From positions 352,111-396,715 of the forward strand of contig NZ_LT838844.1 of assembly GCF_900176655.1 (NCBI RefSeq): DNA of 44,605 nt. Reading direction: 5' to 3'. The stretch's first letter is position 1. Each line of letters begins with the position of its first letter. Made by a program: the position numbers and the translations under genes. Shown piece after piece: positions 8,790 through 18,085 of this stretch. Source of the DNA: Collinsella vaginalis. GTDB lineage: Bacteria > Actinomycetota > Coriobacteriia > Coriobacteriales > Coriobacteriaceae. The notes beneath the pieces are model-generated. The model did not search any database. It was given only the letters and a program-made list of their open reading frames with translations, and was not told the origin of the DNA.

Positions 8790-8807
8790 GGAAGTCGACT
8801 TCTCTTG

Positions 8808-8829
8808 CAGGCCTCCGCGTGGAGGCCTG
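8808..8829. terminator. Bidirectional hairpin between brnQ and the RpiR regulator
   Basis: CAGGCCTCC (8808-8816) and GGAGGCCTG (8821-8829) form a perfect 9-bp stem with a 4-nt loop between two convergent genes. The 12-bp palindrome GAAGTCGACTTC (8791-8802) lies just before it. No long T-run follows on either side. Confidence 0.5.
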
Positions 8830-8854
8830 ATCTGGGATCGGCCTGCCGAGCCCT

Positions 8855-9718
8855 TCAGCCCTCGTCGGTGCCGGGCAGGCGCGTGTAGGGGAGGGATTTC
8901 ACGAGGAAGGCGTAGCTGTCGTCGAAGGTGCGGGAGAAGACGCAGCTGAACAGGACGTCGAGGGTGTATTGGACGGAGAGGTGGCTTGCGAACTGGGTGA
9001 GCCGGTTCTGCAGGCTCTCGCCATCGCCCACGCAGAGGTATGCGGCAAGGCCCGGATGGCGCCGCGCCGAGCGGGGCGTTCCCACGAGGATGGTCGGCAC
9101 ACTGCGCTCGGCGAGGAGCGGCAGGGTGACGCTCAGGTTCTGCGCCAAGCCCGAATAGGAGATCGCGAGGCGCACGCGGCCGGGGCCGGACGCCATGGCG
9201 GTGCGCATCTGCCGCTCGACGCCCTCGTGGCAGGTGGCCGCGTGCCCGATGGACAGCAGCCGGTCGCAGAACATCTGCGCAGGATACAGGTTATGCGATT
9301 GCGTGTAGATGTCGACGACCTCGGCGTCCGCCAGCAGGGTGGCCGCTCGGTCGAGCGCACCGGCGTCGAGCGCCTCGCGCGTGGCCTCAAGGGTGGTTTC
9401 ATACAGGAGCTCCATGCGCGGCGCGATGGCGGCGGCCTTCTCGCCGCCCATGAAGGGGAAGTTGATGTCCACGGGCTCGGGCCGTTCGAGCCGGGCCGCA
9501 GCGCTGCGCGCGAGCTCGACTTTGAGCTCCTTGAAACCGGTGAGGCCAAGTTTCTTGCAGAGCCGGTGGATGCTCGCGATCGAGGTGGTCGACGCATGGG
9601 CGAGTTCCTTGATCGAGGTGCTCCGGATGCGCTCACCCATGGCGATGATCGTGTGGGTCAGCTGCTGCTCCGTGGGCGTGAGGTTTTGCGCCTGCCGCAT
9701 GCGCGTCTCGATATCCAT
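8855..9718 (-). CDS. RpiR/MurR-family transcriptional regulator
   Basis: This is a cytosolic DNA-binding regulator of sugar-phosphate metabolism, 287 residues, the usual family length. Residues 1-77 form the RpiR helix-turn-helix: LTPTEQQLTHTII, then SIKELAHASTTSIASIHRLCKKLGL. Residues about 120-260 are the sugar-isomerase (SIS) domain, with VVDIYTQSHNLYPAQ, RLAISYSGLAQNLS and TILVGTPRSAR; the SYSG segment corresponds to the phosphosugar-binding loop. The ATG has AGGAG 5 nt upstream. It converges on brnQ and is divergent from the unknown protein at 10280, with repeat element A in its upstream region. The ligand cannot be deduced; proximity to the beta-glucoside genes makes a sugar phosphate plausible. 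Confidence 0.88.
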   Translation of the reverse strand: MDIETRMRQAQNLTPTEQQLTHTIIAMGERIRSTSIKELAHASTTSIASIHRLCKKLGLTGFKELKVELARSAAARLERPEPVDINFPFMGGEKAAAIAPRMELLYETTLEATREALDAGALDRAATLLADAEVVDIYTQSHNLYPAQMFCDRLLSIGHAATCHEGVERQMRTAMASGPGRVRLAISYSGLAQNLSVTLPLLAERSVPTILVGTPRSARRHPGLAAYLCVGDGESLQNRLTQFASHLSVQYTLDVLFSCVFSRTFDDSYAFLVKSLPYTRLPGTDEG

Positions 9719-9861
9719 GGGTCTCCTGACGTCTTGCCGCCGACGGGCCGGTGCCGGCGGACGTGGTCTCACTATGGTGGCATATCGAAGGGGTGCCCGC
9801 GCGGAAGGTCGCTCTGAAATGTCTACATCAAGGGGCGCGTGCATGGTGGGCTTCGGGGCCT

Positions 9862-10024
9862 TTTTGCATTTTTGCGAGCTATGAATAGACAAAACCCCGA
9901 ACAGCGTGTATCGAAAATAAAACCGCAGGTCATGAGTGGTGCATTTTTGGCCGCTTTGCACAGTCGGGTCCAGATCTCGGCCATTTGACGGGCGAATCTA
10001 TGCATAGCGTAGAAAAATGCAAAA
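9862..10024. repeat. Composite intergenic element A (three 27-bp subunits)
   Basis: This element contains three related 27-bp subunits close to TTTTGCATTTTTGGGCGCT..GCATAG: + at 9862-9888, + at 9937-9963, and - at 9998-10024, plus CGCAGGTCA at 9924. Element B at 13454 has the same subunits at the same 75- and 61-bp steps and the same CAGGTCA offset of 62 bp. It occupies most of the gene-free interval 9719-10279. Function is unknown. Confidence 0.75.
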
Positions 10025-10046
10025 CGATTTTCCGTTCTGCTGGTAT

Positions 10047-10137
10047 GGCGCTTGATAGTGACTCTCCGCACCACTAGCTCGGCGCTTGACAGCGGCTCCC
10101 GTCCCACTGACTCGGCGCTTGACAGCACGCTGGCGAC
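10047..10137. repeat. 33/34-bp tandem repeat, about 2.7 units
   Basis: Units start GGCGCTTGAYAG at 10047, 10081 and 10114. The first two end CACTAGCTC / CACTGACTC. Each contains TTGACA or TTGATA, a -35-like hexamer, at the same phase, but no convincing -10 box is spaced from them. It lies 140-230 bp upstream of the gene at 10280 and could hold regulator sites. Confidence 0.65.
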
Positions 10138-10279
10138 ACGTGCCGAGCCGAAGACGAACGGGGGAGGTGACGCCGCGCCGCCTACCGCGCATGTTGAACC
10201 GTCTGCGTCGCATGCCCCTGCAGTTTGCCGTATGCTCAAGCAACGCGTATCGAGCAAGTCAGCCAAGGAGGAGAGCGCC

Positions 10280-10831
10280 ATGGGACACGGCAGCGGTTTC
10301 ACACGCCCTGGCCGAATCCTGCGCCTCGCCTATCTTGGCCAGGATATCGATACCGCCCGCGCGCTCGCGGAAGCCCTGCCTGAGGTGACGCGAGCGCATG
10401 GCCCGATGGAAGACGCCCTCGCATCACCTGCCCCCGCTCCCGTAGCGGAGGTCACGGTGTTCGCGGATGACGGCGGCGTCGAGCTCGCCCAGGCGATCGC
10501 CTGCGTTTGTGAGACGGCCTGGGCATCAGGCCGGTTCGCGGGCCTTGCCCATGCGGTATCCGAGCGCCATAAGGCCCTCATCGGCGCCGATATCGTGGTG
10601 GACGCGACCGAGCTGGATGGAGGGCCCGGCCCAGCGCGCTGCGACGACCCCGCCCAGGCCGACCCATCTGCCAGCTCCCTGCCGCCTGACACCGACCGCG
10701 GCATCCTCATCCTCGACATGACCCTCCTCGCCCCCGATGCCGTACTCGTAGGGCTGCATGCGGGCGCCCCGGTGGCGGACGCGCTCAGCCGGGCCCTCGA
10801 TGACCGCCTGCGCAAGGAACCGTCCCTCTGA
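10280..10831 (+). CDS. Uncharacterised 183-residue protein
   Basis: I do not recognise this family. The protein is acidic and soluble with no signal peptide or membrane segment. An N-terminal segment, RILRLAYLGQDIDTARALAE, looks like a beta strand followed by a helix. A Pro/Ala-rich stretch (about 52-58) precedes EVTVFADDGGVELAQAIAC, and a Pro/Asp-rich loop (about 113-140) precedes the C-terminal block GILILDMTLLAPDAVLVGLHAG. The ribosome site AAGGAGGAGAGC is strong, and codon use resembles its neighbours, so it is probably a real gene. It sits between a divergent RpiR regulator and the licT leader, so a role linked to sugar regulation is possible but unsupported. Confidence 0.65.
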   Translation: MGHGSGFTRPGRILRLAYLGQDIDTARALAEALPEVTRAHGPMEDALASPAPAPVAEVTVFADDGGVELAQAIACVCETAWASGRFAGLAHAVSERHKALIGADIVVDATELDGGPGPARCDDPAQADPSASSLPPDTDRGILILDMTLLAPDAVLVGLHAGAPVADALSRALDDRLRKEPSL

Positions 10832-10855
10832 GTCGTACGCGCCGCCCAGGACCGG

Positions 10856-10885
10856 TGAACGGTCGCGAATTCCCGTTGAACGGTC
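10856..10885 (+). promoter_or_regulatory. Paired direct repeats upstream of licT
   Basis: TGAACGGTC occurs at 10856-10864 and again at 10877-10885, exactly 21 bp (two helical turns) apart, just upstream of the licT promoter. This spacing suits two half-sites of an activator on one DNA face. No known regulator was matched. Confidence 0.4.
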
Positions 10886-10921
10886 ATGCCTGCCCGATCT
10901 TCCAGGCGCCCCGGTCCCCGG

Positions 10922-10930
10922 TGCTATGAT
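10922..10930 (+). promoter_or_regulatory. Extended -10 promoter of the licT operon
   Basis: TGCTATGAT at 10922-10930 is an extended -10 element (TG-N-TATGAT) with no clear -35. The expected transcript start, near 10937, falls directly before the RAT-like hairpin at 10940, as found in BglG-type operons. Confidence 0.55.
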
Positions 10931-10939
10931 TTTCACAGC

Positions 10940-11001
10940 AAGGTTGTTACTCCTCTGGAGGCATTACTTGTGAATGCAGAGACGTTCGTCAGAATGCCTC
11001 C
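10940..11001 (+). promoter_or_regulatory. RAT-type antiterminator leader with overlapping alternative hairpin
   Basis: 10940-10969 resembles the ribonucleic antiterminator bound by BglG/LicT proteins: GGTTGTTACT on the 5' side, an apical CTCC-TCT-GGAG stem and AGGCATTACT on the 3' side. Its 3' half, GGAGGCATT (10957-10965), is also a perfect 9-bp partner of AATGCCTCC (10993-11001), so the two folds are mutually exclusive. The second stem lacks an immediate U-run; a T6 run occurs later, just before the licT start. I infer that phosphorylated or dephosphorylated LicT stabilises the first fold and permits read-through. Confidence 0.7.
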
Positions 11002-11034
11002 GCAGGATCATGGGGATGCCGGGGGAGTTTTTTC

Positions 11035-11862
11035 ATGCTCATTACCAAGAAGATCAACAACAACGTCGCCATGGCGCGGGATGACCGCGGCAACGAGTTG
11101 GTCGTCTTCGGCAAGGGCGTCGGCTTCCCCAAGACCCCGTACCTGCTCACCGATGAGTCGGCGGTCCAAGGCGTCTTCTCCAATGTCAACGACGGTATCC
11201 TCTCACTCGTGCGGAGCATCTCCGGCGAGGTGATCGACGCCTCCCTCGAGATCATGGACGCCGCCCGCACCGAGCTCGAGGTCGAGCTCAACCCCAACGC
11301 CTTCCTCACCCTCGCCGACCACCTGCAGTTCGCAGCTGAGCGCGTTGAGGGCGGTTACGAGATCGGCAATCCGCTCGCCGGCACCGTGAAGGTCGTCTAC
11401 CCCCGCGAGTTCGCCCTCGGCGAGCGCGGCCTCGCCATCGTGCGCGACACGGCCGGCATCGAGCTGCCCGCATCGGAGGCGACCTCCATCGCGATGCACA
11501 TCGTGAACGCCGAGGACGGGGCGGCCGCCGACATGGACGAGATCATGCGCACGCTCAAGACCATCGACGGGGTCACCGCCATCATCGAGCGCAGCTTCGA
11601 GACCGAGGTGGACCGCGGCTCGTACAGCTACGCCCGCTTCACCACGCACCTGCGCCTCCTGATCCGCCGCCTGCTCGACGGCGACATCAGCGACGCCTCA
11701 AACCCCGAGCTCCTCTCCCGCATCGCCGAGGATTTTCCCGCATTCAGCTCGTGCGCGGACGAGATCTGCCACTACCTGGGCGAGCGCTACGCGCGCCCGA
11801 CCGGCGACGAGGAGAAGCTCTACCTCATGATGCACATCAACCGGTTCATCTCGAGCCGCTGA
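11035..11862 (+). CDS. licT: BglG/LicT-family transcription antiterminator
   Basis: This is an RNA-binding antiterminator controlled by PTS phosphorylation, 275 residues. Residues 1-56 are the co-antiterminator RNA-binding domain (ITKKINNNVAMARDDRGNELVVFGKGVGF). Two PTS regulation domains follow: PRD1 contains the conserved LADHLQFA and PREFALGE histidine segments, and PRD2 contains FTTHLRLLIRRLL and MMHINRF, whose histidines are the phosphorylation sites in the family. The ribosome site GGGGGAG lies 7 nt before the ATG. A RAT-like leader precedes it, so it probably regulates its own transcription and the EIIBC gene 69 bp downstream. Confidence 0.95.
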   Translation: MLITKKINNNVAMARDDRGNELVVFGKGVGFPKTPYLLTDESAVQGVFSNVNDGILSLVRSISGEVIDASLEIMDAARTELEVELNPNAFLTLADHLQFAAERVEGGYEIGNPLAGTVKVVYPREFALGERGLAIVRDTAGIELPASEATSIAMHIVNAEDGAAADMDEIMRTLKTIDGVTAIIERSFETEVDRGSYSYARFTTHLRLLIRRLLDGDISDASNPELLSRIAEDFPAFSSCADEICHYLGERYARPTGDEEKLYLMMHINRFISSR

Positions 11863-11931
11863 TGGGCACGGCATCCAAGGCGCCGGATGCCGTGCGATAC
11901 CGCAGACGACCATCTGAGAGGAAGGAACACG

Positions 11932-13377
11932 ATGGCTGCAAAAGACTGTGACGATCTCAGCCGCGAGATCCTGGAGCATGTGGGCGGTACGTCCAACATC
12001 AGGTCGGTGGCGCACTGCATCACGCGCCTGCGCTTCAAGCTGAAGGACGTGTCGAAAGCTGATACCGAGGTCATCGAGGCCCTGCCCGGCGTCATCAAGG
12101 TCATGAACGCAAACGGCCAGTACCACGTGGTCGTGGGCAACAAGGTCGAGGACGTCTACGACAGCTTCCTCGCGGTCTCGGGTCTCACCGGCGGCGGCGA
12201 GGTCGCAGCCGACGATGGCGAGGACGAGCACAAGACCGTGGCCGCGATCGCCATCGACCTCATCTCCGGCATCTTCCAGCCCATGCTCGGAACCTTCGCG
12301 GCCGCCGGCATCATGAAGGGCATCCTCGCCTGCATCGTGCAGCTCTGGCCTGAGTTCCAAAACGACGGCGCCTACACGATGCTCTACACGGTGGCGGACG
12401 GCTTCTTCTACTTCCTGCCGGTGATCCTCGCCTACAACGCGGCGAAGAAGTTCAAGATGAGCGAGTTCAACGCCATGGCGATCGCGCTCTCGCTCGTCTA
12501 CCCCACGATGGTGGGGCTCACCTCAGGTGAGGTGATAGGGAGCATCAGCCTGGGCTTCCTGGGCACCTTCTCCTGGTACGCGACCTTCCTCGGCATCCCC
12601 ATCATCATGCCCGCTGCGGGCTACACGAGCTCGGTCATCCCCATCCTGCTGATGATCGCCTTCGCCGCGCAGCTCGAGCGCTGGGTGAAGTCGTGGATGC
12701 CGGCGTCGGTCCGGATGTTCTTCACCCCGCTCGTGGTGGTCACGGTGTCGGTGGTTCTGGGCTACCTCGTCATCGGCCCGGTGGCGACGGCCATCACCAA
12801 CCTGCTCGGTGCCTTCTTCCAGCTTATCTTCAGCCTGCCGGTGGTCGGCAGCGTGCTCGGGTGCACGGTGGTCGCCGCGGTGTGGATGGGTCTCGTGATC
12901 TTCGGCTTCCACTGGAGCCTCGTGCCGATCGCGATCATGAACATCACGAACCCCGACCTCGGTCAGGACTTCATCCTCGCGTCCATCATCGCGCACTCCT
13001 TCGCGCTCGGAGCGGTGGTCTTCGCGATGTACCTCAAGAACAAGGACCCGAAGTTCCGTGCCATCGCCCTGCCGGCCATGATCTCGTCCTTCTTCTTCGG
13101 CGTGACCGAACCGGCCATCTACGGTGTCGCCCTGCCCGATAAGCGCGCCTTCGTCGTGGCCTCGATCGGCTCCGCCGTGGGCGGTCTGATCATCGGCCTC
13201 ACGGGCTCGGTCATCTACGTGGTCGGCGGTCTCGGCGTGTTCAACTGGCTCAGCTTCGTGGGTGGCACCACCGGGTTCACCTACATGATCTGGGCGATCG
13301 TGGCCTCGCTCGTGGCGGCTGTCTTGGCTTTCGGCATCGAGTTCGCGATCTACAAGCCTGAGGAGTCCGCGCAGTAG
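11932..13377 (+). CDS. PTS beta-glucoside-type EIIBC permease without IIA domain
   Basis: This membrane permease of the glucose-superfamily PTS takes up and phosphorylates an aryl- or alkyl-beta-glucoside. It has 481 residues. Residues 1-90 form the EIIB domain with the phosphorylated cysteine in CITRLRF (Cys29). The rest is the EIIC domain: about 10 membrane segments, PMLGTFAAAGIMKGIL, FGFHWSLVPIAIMN and the conserved loop GVTEPAIYGV. The fused C-terminal EIIA of BglF/BglP-type proteins is absent; the protein ends at EESAQ. A stand-alone EIIA-Glc type protein is encoded at 16903 and can supply the phosphate. The start ATG has GGAAGGAA upstream. Confidence 0.94.
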   Translation: MAAKDCDDLSREILEHVGGTSNIRSVAHCITRLRFKLKDVSKADTEVIEALPGVIKVMNANGQYHVVVGNKVEDVYDSFLAVSGLTGGGEVAADDGEDEHKTVAAIAIDLISGIFQPMLGTFAAAGIMKGILACIVQLWPEFQNDGAYTMLYTVADGFFYFLPVILAYNAAKKFKMSEFNAMAIALSLVYPTMVGLTSGEVIGSISLGFLGTFSWYATFLGIPIIMPAAGYTSSVIPILLMIAFAAQLERWVKSWMPASVRMFFTPLVVVTVSVVLGYLVIGPVATAITNLLGAFFQLIFSLPVVGSVLGCTVVAAVWMGLVIFGFHWSLVPIAIMNITNPDLGQDFILASIIAHSFALGAVVFAMYLKNKDPKFRAIALPAMISSFFFGVTEPAIYGVALPDKRAFVVASIGSAVGGLIIGLTGSVIYVVGGLGVFNWLSFVGGTTGFTYMIWAIVASLVAAVLAFGIEFAIYKPEESAQ

Positions 13378-13453
13378 CGCTTGGTGCTTGTGCGGGCAGC
13401 GGTGCCCGGTGTTTCGCATGTTTGGTTGCTTGAACGGCCGGCACGGCACGGGG

Positions 13454-13612
13454 TTTTGCATTTTTGGGCGCTGTGCATAGGCGAATCGCAGTAGGCGTTT
13501 ATCTAATCGCAAAGATGCAGGTCAGATATGGTGTAAAAAGGGGCGCTGTGAATAGATGGGTTCACAGCGCCCCCGAAGCCTCCGGAAATCTATGCATAAC
13601 GTCGCAAAACGG
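13454..13612. repeat. Composite intergenic element B (three 27-bp subunits)
   Basis: Homologue of element A. Subunits are + at 13454-13480 (TTTTGCATTTTTGGGCGCTG...), + at 13529-13555, and - beginning CTATGCATAACGT at 13590, with TGCAGGTCA at 13516. The second subunit begins a perfect 13-bp hairpin (GGGGCGCTGTGAA at 13540-13552, TTCACAGCGCCCC at 13561-13573), which element A lacks. The 13378-14048 interval has no convincing gene. Confidence 0.75.
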
Positions 13613-13902
13613 ATTTTAGCGACGCGGAGTCTTGGCACCAGACGCCCCGGCCGTGCCCGTATCTGAACCCGATGGGCCCGCCTCGCGCGCGCCGTCCTGA
13701 TGTTTCGAGCGTGTGCACGCCTGGGGAGCGTTCCCGCGCAGTCTGCTTATCTGGAGGGGCTTCCGCCTTGTGCGCCAGCATCCGAGTTACGCGCGGACAT
13801 AGAGATACGTAGGCCATCCGCCAGACCTGCATGATAGGTATCAAAACATTCCAACTCGCGCAGGGCATGCTTGAAAAGAAGTGTCTGAACGTGCAGGTAT
13901 TC

Positions 13903-13931
13903 TTGAGACCGTGAGAGCATACGGGCATACT
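13903..13931 (+). promoter_or_regulatory. Sigma-70-type promoter for the GH1 gene
   Basis: TTGAGA (13903-13908), a 17-nt spacer and CATACT (13926-13931) match a vegetative promoter and lie 118 nt before the phospho-glucosidase start. The long leader has no RAT-like hairpin that I can see. Confidence 0.5.
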
Positions 13932-14045
13932 GAATGTGTCAACAGGGGCAGGACCGGTATCTCGGCGCACGCGGGGTGACGGCCTAGGCTCCAAGGCAGA
14001 CCGGCGGGCCCATCAAGGGGCTTGCAAGGAGCAAGGAAAGGATGA

Positions 14046-15491
<1,446 letters not shown>

Positions 15492-15494
15492 CCC

Positions 15495-15878
15495 ATGCGT
15501 ATCGAGCACGCAGCCGTCTACGTGCGCGATCTCGCGGCGGCGCGGGCGTTCTTCGTCGAGCGCCTGGGCGCTGTGGCGGGGCCTGAGTACCACAACCCGC
15601 GCACGGGCTTTCGGTCGCACTTCCTCACCTTCGAGGGCGGGGCGCGGCTCGAGATCATGGCGAAGCCCGGCGTGGAGGAGGCCGACCCGGCGCAGGAGCG
15701 GATCGGCTTCTCGCACCTCGCCTTCGCCGTCGGGAGCGCCGAGCGCGTTGATGCGCTCACCGCCGATCTCGCCTCAGCTGGCTACGAGGTGGTGAGCGGG
15801 CCCCGCACCACGGGGGACGGCTACTACGAGAGCTGCGTGCTCGGACCCGAGGGCATGCGGCTTGAGCTCACGGTTTAG
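15495..15878 (+). CDS. VOC (glyoxalase/bleomycin-resistance) superfamily protein
   Basis: This small 127-residue cytosolic protein has the two beta-alpha-beta-beta-beta modules of the vicinal-oxygen-chelate fold. The first metal-ligand position is His5 in MRIEHAAVYVRDL, and further candidates are HLAFAV and the final GPEGMRLEL, where the Glu is the usual last ligand. The specific reaction cannot be inferred: lactoylglutathione lyase, methylmalonyl-CoA epimerase and resistance proteins share this fold. It starts 3 nt after the phospho-glucosidase stop, so it is probably co-translated. Confidence 0.85.
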   Translation: MRIEHAAVYVRDLAAARAFFVERLGAVAGPEYHNPRTGFRSHFLTFEGGARLEIMAKPGVEEADPAQERIGFSHLAFAVGSAERVDALTADLASAGYEVVSGPRTTGDGYYESCVLGPEGMRLELTV

Positions 15879-15961
15879 GCGCGCACGCGCCATCTCATCA
15901 CGCGGCCCCGGTTGCAGCCCCTTGAGCCGGACCAGGGTCGTATTCGTAGAAAGGGTTTGCC

Positions 15962-16816
15962 ATGCCTGGCACCAAGGTCGTCTTCCTCGATGTGGACGGC
16001 ACCATCACCACATACGAGAACGTGATCCCCGAGAGCGCCCGCGCTGCCATCCGCGCCGCTCGGAGGCGGGGGCACACGGTGCTCATGTGCACCGGTCGCA
16101 GCAAGGCGGAGAACCCGCCCGAGCTCGTGGAGATCGGCTTCGACGGCATGATCGGCGGCAACGGCAGCTACGTCGAGCTGCACGACGAGGTCGTCATGCA
16201 TCAGCATCTCTCCCGCGAGCAGTGCGGCCGCATCGTCGACTGGCTGTACGCCCGGGGCCTGGAATTCTACATCGAGAGCAACAGCGGCCTCTTCGCGAGC
16301 GAGCACTTCCGCGAGCGCTCGCAGCCGGCGATGCGGGAGTACATGGCGCGCAAGGGCAAGGCGGTCGACAGCGACGAGGCGCTCGAGATGCACGGCATCG
16401 TGTACGGCGCCGAGCTCGTGCGCGACGATGTGAACAAGATCAGCTTCGTGCTCGACAGCTATGAGGATTACCTGGCCGCCCGCGAGATCTTCTCCGATAT
16501 GAAGGTGGGGACCTGGGGCGGGGCGGGGGAGACCGCGCTCTTCGGCGACGTGGGTGTGGCCGGCATCGACAAGGCCCACGCCGTGCGCGTTGCCGTGGAG
16601 CACCTCGGGGCCAGCATGGACGATACCATCGCCGTCGGGGACGCGAAGGTCGATATCCCCATGCTCGTGTGCTGCGCGGTGGGCGTCGCCATGGGCAGCG
16701 GTGGCGATGAGATCCGCGCGATGGCCGACTACGTGACCACCGCCGTGGACGACGACGGCCTGATGAACGCCTTCCTCCACCTCGGCCTCATCGAGGCGGG
16801 GGAGGTTCCCGTGTAG
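15962..16816 (+). CDS. Cof-type HAD-family phosphatase
   Basis: This cytosolic haloacid-dehalogenase phosphatase of the Cof (type IIB cap) group has 284 residues. Motif I is VFLDVDGTIT with nucleophile Asp and acid/base Asp, motif II is MCTGRS, a C2 cap with GIGGNGSY-like IGGNGSYVEL follows, and motifs III/IV are GIDKAHAV and AVGDAKVDIPML. Such enzymes dephosphorylate sugar phosphates and are common next to PTS genes, so a role in relieving sugar-phosphate build-up is plausible. The substrate is not readable from sequence. An 83-bp gap separates it from the VOC gene. Confidence 0.9.
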   Translation: MPGTKVVFLDVDGTITTYENVIPESARAAIRAARRRGHTVLMCTGRSKAENPPELVEIGFDGMIGGNGSYVELHDEVVMHQHLSREQCGRIVDWLYARGLEFYIESNSGLFASEHFRERSQPAMREYMARKGKAVDSDEALEMHGIVYGAELVRDDVNKISFVLDSYEDYLAAREIFSDMKVGTWGGAGETALFGDVGVAGIDKAHAVRVAVEHLGASMDDTIAVGDAKVDIPMLVCCAVGVAMGSGGDEIRAMADYVTTAVDDDGLMNAFLHLGLIEAGEVPV

Positions 16817-16849
16817 CAGCGGGCCGCTCGGGCGCGCCGGAGTTCACAT

Positions 16850-16858
16850 TGCTACAAT
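16850..16858 (+). promoter_or_regulatory. Extended -10 promoter of the EIIA gene
   Basis: TGCTACAAT is a clear extended -10 element 45 nt before the EIIA start codon, with no good -35. It suggests that EIIA is transcribed independently of the upstream phosphatase. Confidence 0.5.
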
Positions 16859-16902
16859 AGACCTATCTCATGTTCAGTTTGGAACGTTAGGAGAGGACGC
16901 TC

Positions 16903-17445
16903 ATGGGTCTGTTCGACATGTTCAAGAAGAAGGATGCGCCCGCCGCCTCCGCTGCGCCGGCAACGCCTGCGGATGTCAGCGCCGAGACCGGCGACGATGT
17001 GCTCAGCGCGCCGGTCGCGGGCCGTGTCATCAAGATGACCGACGTGCCCGACCCGGTCTTCTCCGGTGAGGTGCTCGGCCGCGGCTGCGCCATCTGGCCC
17101 GAGGACGACGTGGTGTACGCCCCCGTCTCGGGCACGGTGACCGTGTCCATGGGCCACGCGGCGGGCATCCAGGGCGACAACGGCATCGAGGTCCTCGTCC
17201 ACGTGGGTGTCGATACCGTCAACCTGCAGGGCAAGGGCTTCACGGGCTTCGCGAAGCAGGGCGACACCGTGCGCGCGGGCCAGCCGCTGCTCAAGATGGA
17301 CCGCAGCGTGATCGCGGACGCCGGCTACGCGGACTGCGTGGTCCTCGCGGTCTCCAACACCGCGGAGTTCTCGGACATCGAGCTCGCCGTCGAGCCCGAT
17401 TCGACGATCCCCGCCGGTGCCCAGGTGCTGAAGGTCACGAAGTAA
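16903..17445 (+). CDS. crr: PTS EIIA, glucose (Crr) family
   Basis: This soluble phosphocarrier accepts phosphate from HPr and passes it to an EIIB of the glucose superfamily. It has 180 residues. After a basic N-terminal helix and an Ala/Pro-rich linker, the domain shows SAPVAGRVI, FSGEVLGRGCAIWP, GHAAGI (His85) and EVLVHVGVDTVNL (His100, the phosphorylated His). The 15-residue spacing equals His75/His90 of the E. coli protein. Ribosome site TTAGGAGAGGA precedes the ATG. No IIA domain is present in the nearby EIIBC, so this protein is the likely partner. It may also serve inducer exclusion. Confidence 0.96.
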   Translation: MGLFDMFKKKDAPAASAAPATPADVSAETGDDVLSAPVAGRVIKMTDVPDPVFSGEVLGRGCAIWPEDDVVYAPVSGTVTVSMGHAAGIQGDNGIEVLVHVGVDTVNLQGKGFTGFAKQGDTVRAGQPLLKMDRSVIADAGYADCVVLAVSNTAEFSDIELAVEPDSTIPAGAQVLKVTK

Positions 17446-17574
17446 CATCGGTTCGTCTGCTCCACGCGCCTTTCGCTTGTCGGCAGCCAGGCCAACCAGC
17501 GGGTTGAGGACGTGGAGCCAGCACAGCTTGGCCCCCCTCCTTATAGGTGAGTCGTCAACCCATATGGCGCGCAT

Positions 17575-17603
17575 CGGGCGTTCGGCTTCAAGCCGGGCGC
17601 CCG
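17575..17603 (+). terminator. Hairpin downstream of crr
   Basis: CGGGCG (17575-17580) pairs with CGCCCG (17598-17603), and the inner CGGCTT / AAGCCG pairs too, giving a near-complete stem followed by TTCTC. It lies 130 nt beyond the crr stop, so it is a moderate terminator candidate. The rest of 17446-18085 has no gene, only repeats R4 and R5. Confidence 0.4.
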
Positions 17604-17721
17604 TTCTCATGCGTCGAGTGCGGTAGCAGCCACCACCGTGCCAAGCCGGCGCGCTGACACATCGGGCATGCGGGCACATCGGTGCCCCGTAGTGCGTGGC
17701 CGCGCTGCGCAAGAGGCGAGT

Positions 17722-17784
17722 AAAACGTCATCTCGAGGCGCTCTCGAGGGCATTCTGCCTGAGAGCGTGGTTGAAAGTAGGTTT
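17722..17784 (+). repeat. 63-bp palindromic repeat, copy R4
   Basis: This is the best-folding copy. CGCTCTC and GAGAGCG pair over 7 bp, and GGCA-TTC-TGCC forms the tip inside them. The outer ends are AAAACGTCATCT and GTAGGTTTTC. It is 172 bp from copy R5. Confidence 0.75.
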
Positions 17785-17893
17785 TCGAGCTCTTGCGAAC
17801 CGGCGGGCCGGCGCACCGGGCACGCGAGATGCGGCGGCACGCGCACGACGCGCAGCCACGCGCGAGGAGCGGCCATGTGCGCAGAGCAGGGGC

Positions 17894-17956
17894 AAAACAT
17901 CATCTCGAGGCGCTCTCAAAGGCATTCTGCCTGGAAGGGCAGTCGTGAATACGTTT
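17894..17956 (+). repeat. 63-bp palindromic repeat, copy R5
   Basis: Begins AAAACATCATCTCGAGGCGC and ends ATACGTTTTC. It keeps the GGCA-TTC-TGCC tip, but the lower stem is weaker than in R4. Confidence 0.75.
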
Positions 17957-18085
17957 TCTAGCCCATATCGACCAACGGCGCGGAGCGACGGGCGCCGGAA
18001 GGCGGGCTGTCGGCACCGACGAGGTGCAGCGCACGGTTCCGGCTACGGTAGTATGGAAGCCGGGATGGGTGCTGGAAGGGGCGAT

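Noticed and set aside
13590..13994. 134-codon minus-strand frame upstream of bglA
   Set aside because: No ribosome site or family similarity; its composition is irregular, and it overlaps element B and the bglA promoter.
17446..17712. Minus-strand frame with MRAIWVDDSPIRRG
   Set aside because: It looks protein-like for about 40 codons but has no family match, crosses hairpins and continues into the antisense of crr; at best a gene remnant.
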